Assembly (NCBI GenBank): GCA_026390445.1
Contig: JAPLFX010000041.1
Span: 1 to 44,689, forward strand
Direction of reading: 5' to 3'
Source: Pseudomonadota bacterium
GTDB lineage: Bacteria; Bdellovibrionota_B; Oligoflexia; Oligoflexales; CAIYRB01
Length of the DNA stretch: 44,689 bases
Shown here: one piece after another, positions 42,539-44,689 of the stretch
Position numbering within the stretch: position 1 is the first letter of the stretch
How the letters are laid out: each line of letters begins with the position of its first letter
Notes under the pieces: generated by a model
Database searches by the model: none
Seen by the model: the letters and a program-made list of their open reading frames with translations, nothing else
Told to the model about the DNA's origin: nothing
Translations under genes and position numbers: made by a program

Positions 42539-44368
42539 ATGGCAAGTCGATTGTCGGAAGAGTCCCTGAAGGCGATGCTCGATGCTGGTCAGCACGGCTT
42601 GGCGATTGCGCCCACGGTCGGTTTGGAGCTGTTGCGCCAGCCGCTCATCGATTTCGATCAACTCCTTTTGAGCGAGGACCCGGAGGCTGCCGTACAGGCC
42701 TTGCCGCCACAGCAGCTGTTTAACTCCCTAGTTCAGCGCGGTGTCGAGGACTGCCTTGAGGTGTTGCCGCTGCTGTCGACCGAGCAGGTCGTACGAATAC
42801 TCGATTACGATGCCTGGCGCGGTGACCGTCTGGAACCATTGCGGATGATCCGCTGGCTCAACCTCTTTAAGGAAGTCAGCGATGAGCAGCTCTACCAGCG
42901 CTTTCGCAGCCTCGACGAGGAGTACCAGATCGGCCTGTTGAATCCGCTCATCGAGATGTTTGACGGCGATGAGTACGAGGATATGACCGAGGCTGAGCAG
43001 GACGACCTCAATGCTCTTCCATGCAACACACTTTATTACCGAATAAAGACGGAAGACCCACGGGTCCAGGAGTTCGTCCTCGGCCTGATCGAGGCGACGA
43101 TGAGCACCGATGTCGATTATGCTTACGCGCTGATAGCCCACGCCTCGCATCTGCCGCCGAACGAAGAGGAGGAAGCGATTGGCCGCTTTCGCCGGGCGCG
43201 GCTCGAAGAGGATGGTTTTGTTAGCTACGACGAAAGTCTCAACTGTTTTCAGCCAGTCGATTGCGATGCGCTGCGGTCCAAATGGTCCTTTACGCTACTG
43301 CACCAGCCTGCTGGATTGGTCCCCGATACGGTCGCAGGGCAGTCCTTCCTGCAGCGCGTGCTGCAGGCTTACCCCGAGGTGTGGTGCGGTCAGGTGGTGG
43401 ACGATCTACGCCAGCGCCTAGCGTTTTTGGGCAACTCGCTGGCCGCTGCGACGCAGATCGAGCCAGATGACCAGCGCGGCTTGCGGCAGCTGCTGGAGCA
43501 TGCGCGGTCGATGATTGGCTTGGGTCTCGATGTCCTCGCCGGTGGACAGCTAGGTGCTGGCTCGGAGATCCTGCGCCAGGAGCATCCGCAGCTGTTGTTT
43601 AGAGCCGGACTGAGTCTAGTGCGGCGTCTAGCCGAGGCCGCCTTGCTACGGCTGGCGCACCATGGCTTGCCACGTGCTGAAGATATGCGCCGTCAGCTCT
43701 TGCTCGATAAGCGCGGCGTCTTGGAACTGACCCTGGATCAGCAGCTCTTGCCGCTGCTCGGACTGCATTTCACCGAGCGACTCAAAGGTCTGTGCAATCG
43801 TTTTCCGGCGCGCCCTGTGAGCATGATCGATGAGGGGGCGACGGGGCGACGAACGTTGTTTGCGCCGATCGATTCGCGGGCGCAACTCGCCGAGCTGGCG
43901 GCGGCGACTGATGCCGTCACCGGACTCCTCTTTCTTGCTTCTTTGGCTGATGATGACGTGCAGGCCTCTAGTCTGCCGCTGGACCGGCGGCTGCTGACCG
44001 CTATGGCACAGGGTTTACTCGGTAGCGAGTTTCGCTCGGTGCCCTTGACCGCCGCACAGCTCAAGCAGCTATCCGAGCTGGATCCGCAGCTGGCCCGGGC
44101 CCGTGGCCAGGACATGCTGACCAGTATCGAGGGGACCTTACGTCTGGCGCTTGCGGCGCCAGAGCCAACTTGGGCCGTCAGCCGTAGCGCCGGGATCGTC
44201 GTTCCAGACCCGGTACAGGGCGTGCTGGTCGAACTGCGCCAGCTGCTGGATCAGCTTGGGTGTGGGACGGAGTTCGCGCGAACCTTTGCCACCGCTGCTG
44301 CTGCTTCCTCCGTCTACCGCGGCCTTATTCAACTTGCACCGCATTCTGAGGAGTCGACCTTCGTATGA
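42539..44368 (+). CDS. DUF6178-like protein of unknown function
   Basis: This soluble, helical protein of 609 residues is rich in Leu, Glu and Asp. It contains LPPQQLFNSLVQRGVEDCLE, YDAWRGDRLEPLR and a repeated acidic helical pattern that I recognise as DUF6178, found mainly in deltaproteobacteria. No enzyme motif is visible. The SD is AGAGGAG at a spacing of six. Its stop overlaps the start of the next gene (ATGA), so the two are translationally coupled and probably act together. Confidence 0.8.
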   Translation: MASRLSEESLKAMLDAGQHGLAIAPTVGLELLRQPLIDFDQLLLSEDPEAAVQALPPQQLFNSLVQRGVEDCLEVLPLLSTEQVVRILDYDAWRGDRLEPLRMIRWLNLFKEVSDEQLYQRFRSLDEEYQIGLLNPLIEMFDGDEYEDMTEAEQDDLNALPCNTLYYRIKTEDPRVQEFVLGLIEATMSTDVDYAYALIAHASHLPPNEEEEAIGRFRRARLEEDGFVSYDESLNCFQPVDCDALRSKWSFTLLHQPAGLVPDTVAGQSFLQRVLQAYPEVWCGQVVDDLRQRLAFLGNSLAAATQIEPDDQRGLRQLLEHARSMIGLGLDVLAGGQLGAGSEILRQEHPQLLFRAGLSLVRRLAEAALLRLAHHGLPRAEDMRRQLLLDKRGVLELTLDQQLLPLLGLHFTERLKGLCNRFPARPVSMIDEGATGRRTLFAPIDSRAQLAELAAATDAVTGLLFLASLADDDVQASSLPLDRRLLTAMAQGLLGSEFRSVPLTAAQLKQLSELDPQLARARGQDMLTSIEGTLRLALAAPEPTWAVSRSAGIVVPDPVQGVLVELRQLLDQLGCGTEFARTFATAAAASSVYRGLIQLAPHSEESTFV

Positions 44369-44689
44369 AGCCCATCTCGAAATTCGTGACACCAGCGGAG
44401 TGTGATCAGCTCGCCTCGCTGCTCGGGCGCAAATACAACAACTTCCTGCGCCAGCGTTACTTTGAAGTCAGCGTGCGCAAAGACAGCCATGGCGTCTATG
44501 CGAAGGTGATTCTGCGCTCGAAGGATGGTTCGTTTTACTATCCGGTCGAGGCGCGCGCCGCGCACATGGAGCACGATATGGAGGAGTCCGGTGTGGCCCT
44601 GCTCCTATGTGAATATATTGGTGAATACTTCGCCGAATACTTCCGCGAGGGCGGCGAACTATACCTACCCATCGATTGGGCTGATTACA
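44365..44689 (+). CDS. Start of a coupled gene of unknown function (3' truncated)
   Basis: ATG at 44365 overlaps the stop of the upstream gene (ATGA), and the frame stays open to the window edge (108 codons). The N-terminal fragment has basic helices, a beta-strand stretch (VYAKVILRSKDGSFYYPVEAR), an amphipathic helix with GVALLLCEYIGEYFAEYF and then YLPIDW. I do not recognise the family. Coupling to the DUF6178-like gene is the only clue to function. Confidence 0.75.
   Translation, partial: MKPISKFVTPAECDQLASLLGRKYNNFLRQRYFEVSVRKDSHGVYAKVILRSKDGSFYYPVEARAAHMEHDMEESGVALLLCEYIGEYFAEYFREGGELYLPIDWADY

Noticed and set aside
1-44689. CRISPR array, integrase, tRNA genes or attachment sites
   Set aside because: No regular spaced repeats, integrase-like frames or tRNA-like sequences were seen by eye.

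Overview
The window is a gene-dense stretch of a Gram-negative (diderm, LPS-making) bacterial chromosome with no CRISPR array, rRNA, tRNA, plasmid or complete insertion sequence that I can see. Three things point to a deltaproteobacteria-like lineage (Bdellovibrionota/Oligoflexia or a relative such as Myxococcota): an outer-membrane and lipid A operon, the futalosine-route menaquinone gene mqnA, and a DUF6178-type gene together with many predicted lipoproteins. This placement is inference. Weak start codons are common: TTG, GTG and apparently CTG, several with excellent Shine-Dalgarno sequences.

Left part (1-10 kb): the tail of a Lys/Glu/Ala-rich protein, a TlpA-like thioredoxin, a divergent RelA/SpoT-like nucleotidyltransferase homologue, a 7TM-receptor/class III cyclase/PilZ fusion, a three-gene surface glycan module (flippase, polyprenyl-phosphate glycosyltransferase, GT-C membrane glycosyltransferase) and a NifS/IscS-like cysteine desulfurase that lacks the usual PLP-binding Asp. 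A gap of about 500 bases (9.95-10.46 kb) has no clear gene but carries small frames with Shine-Dalgarno sequences and a run of hairpins.

Middle (10.4-25.5 kb): two tandem paralogous lipoproteins on the minus strand, divergent from a ten-gene plus-strand envelope run: lolC/E-type permease, lolD, bamA, ompH/skp, fabZ, lpxA, lpxB, an msbA-like exporter and lpxK, then a membrane-anchored protein with its own promoter and a strong terminator. The run combines lipoprotein release, outer-membrane protein assembly, and lipid A synthesis and export. lpxD is missing from its usual place between ompH and fabZ, and only one LolC/E permease is present.

Right part (25.5-44.7 kb): 5-formyl-THF cyclo-ligase, a DUF1592/1588/1585 lipoprotein with a CxxCH motif, a lipoprotein with a widespread C-terminal domain of unknown function, clpB with a sigma32-like promoter, an SPFH/NfeD membrane pair, a small lipoprotein, a GT4 glycosyltransferase, hemL and mqnA facing each other, a small membrane protein, an M16 peptidase and polyprenyl synthase operon, and a DUF6178-type gene translationally coupled to a gene that runs off the window. 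hemL, mqnA and the polyprenyl synthase together suggest a haem- and menaquinone-based respiratory chain. Two lone 18-base sequences resembling IS903-type terminal repeats suggest old insertions.
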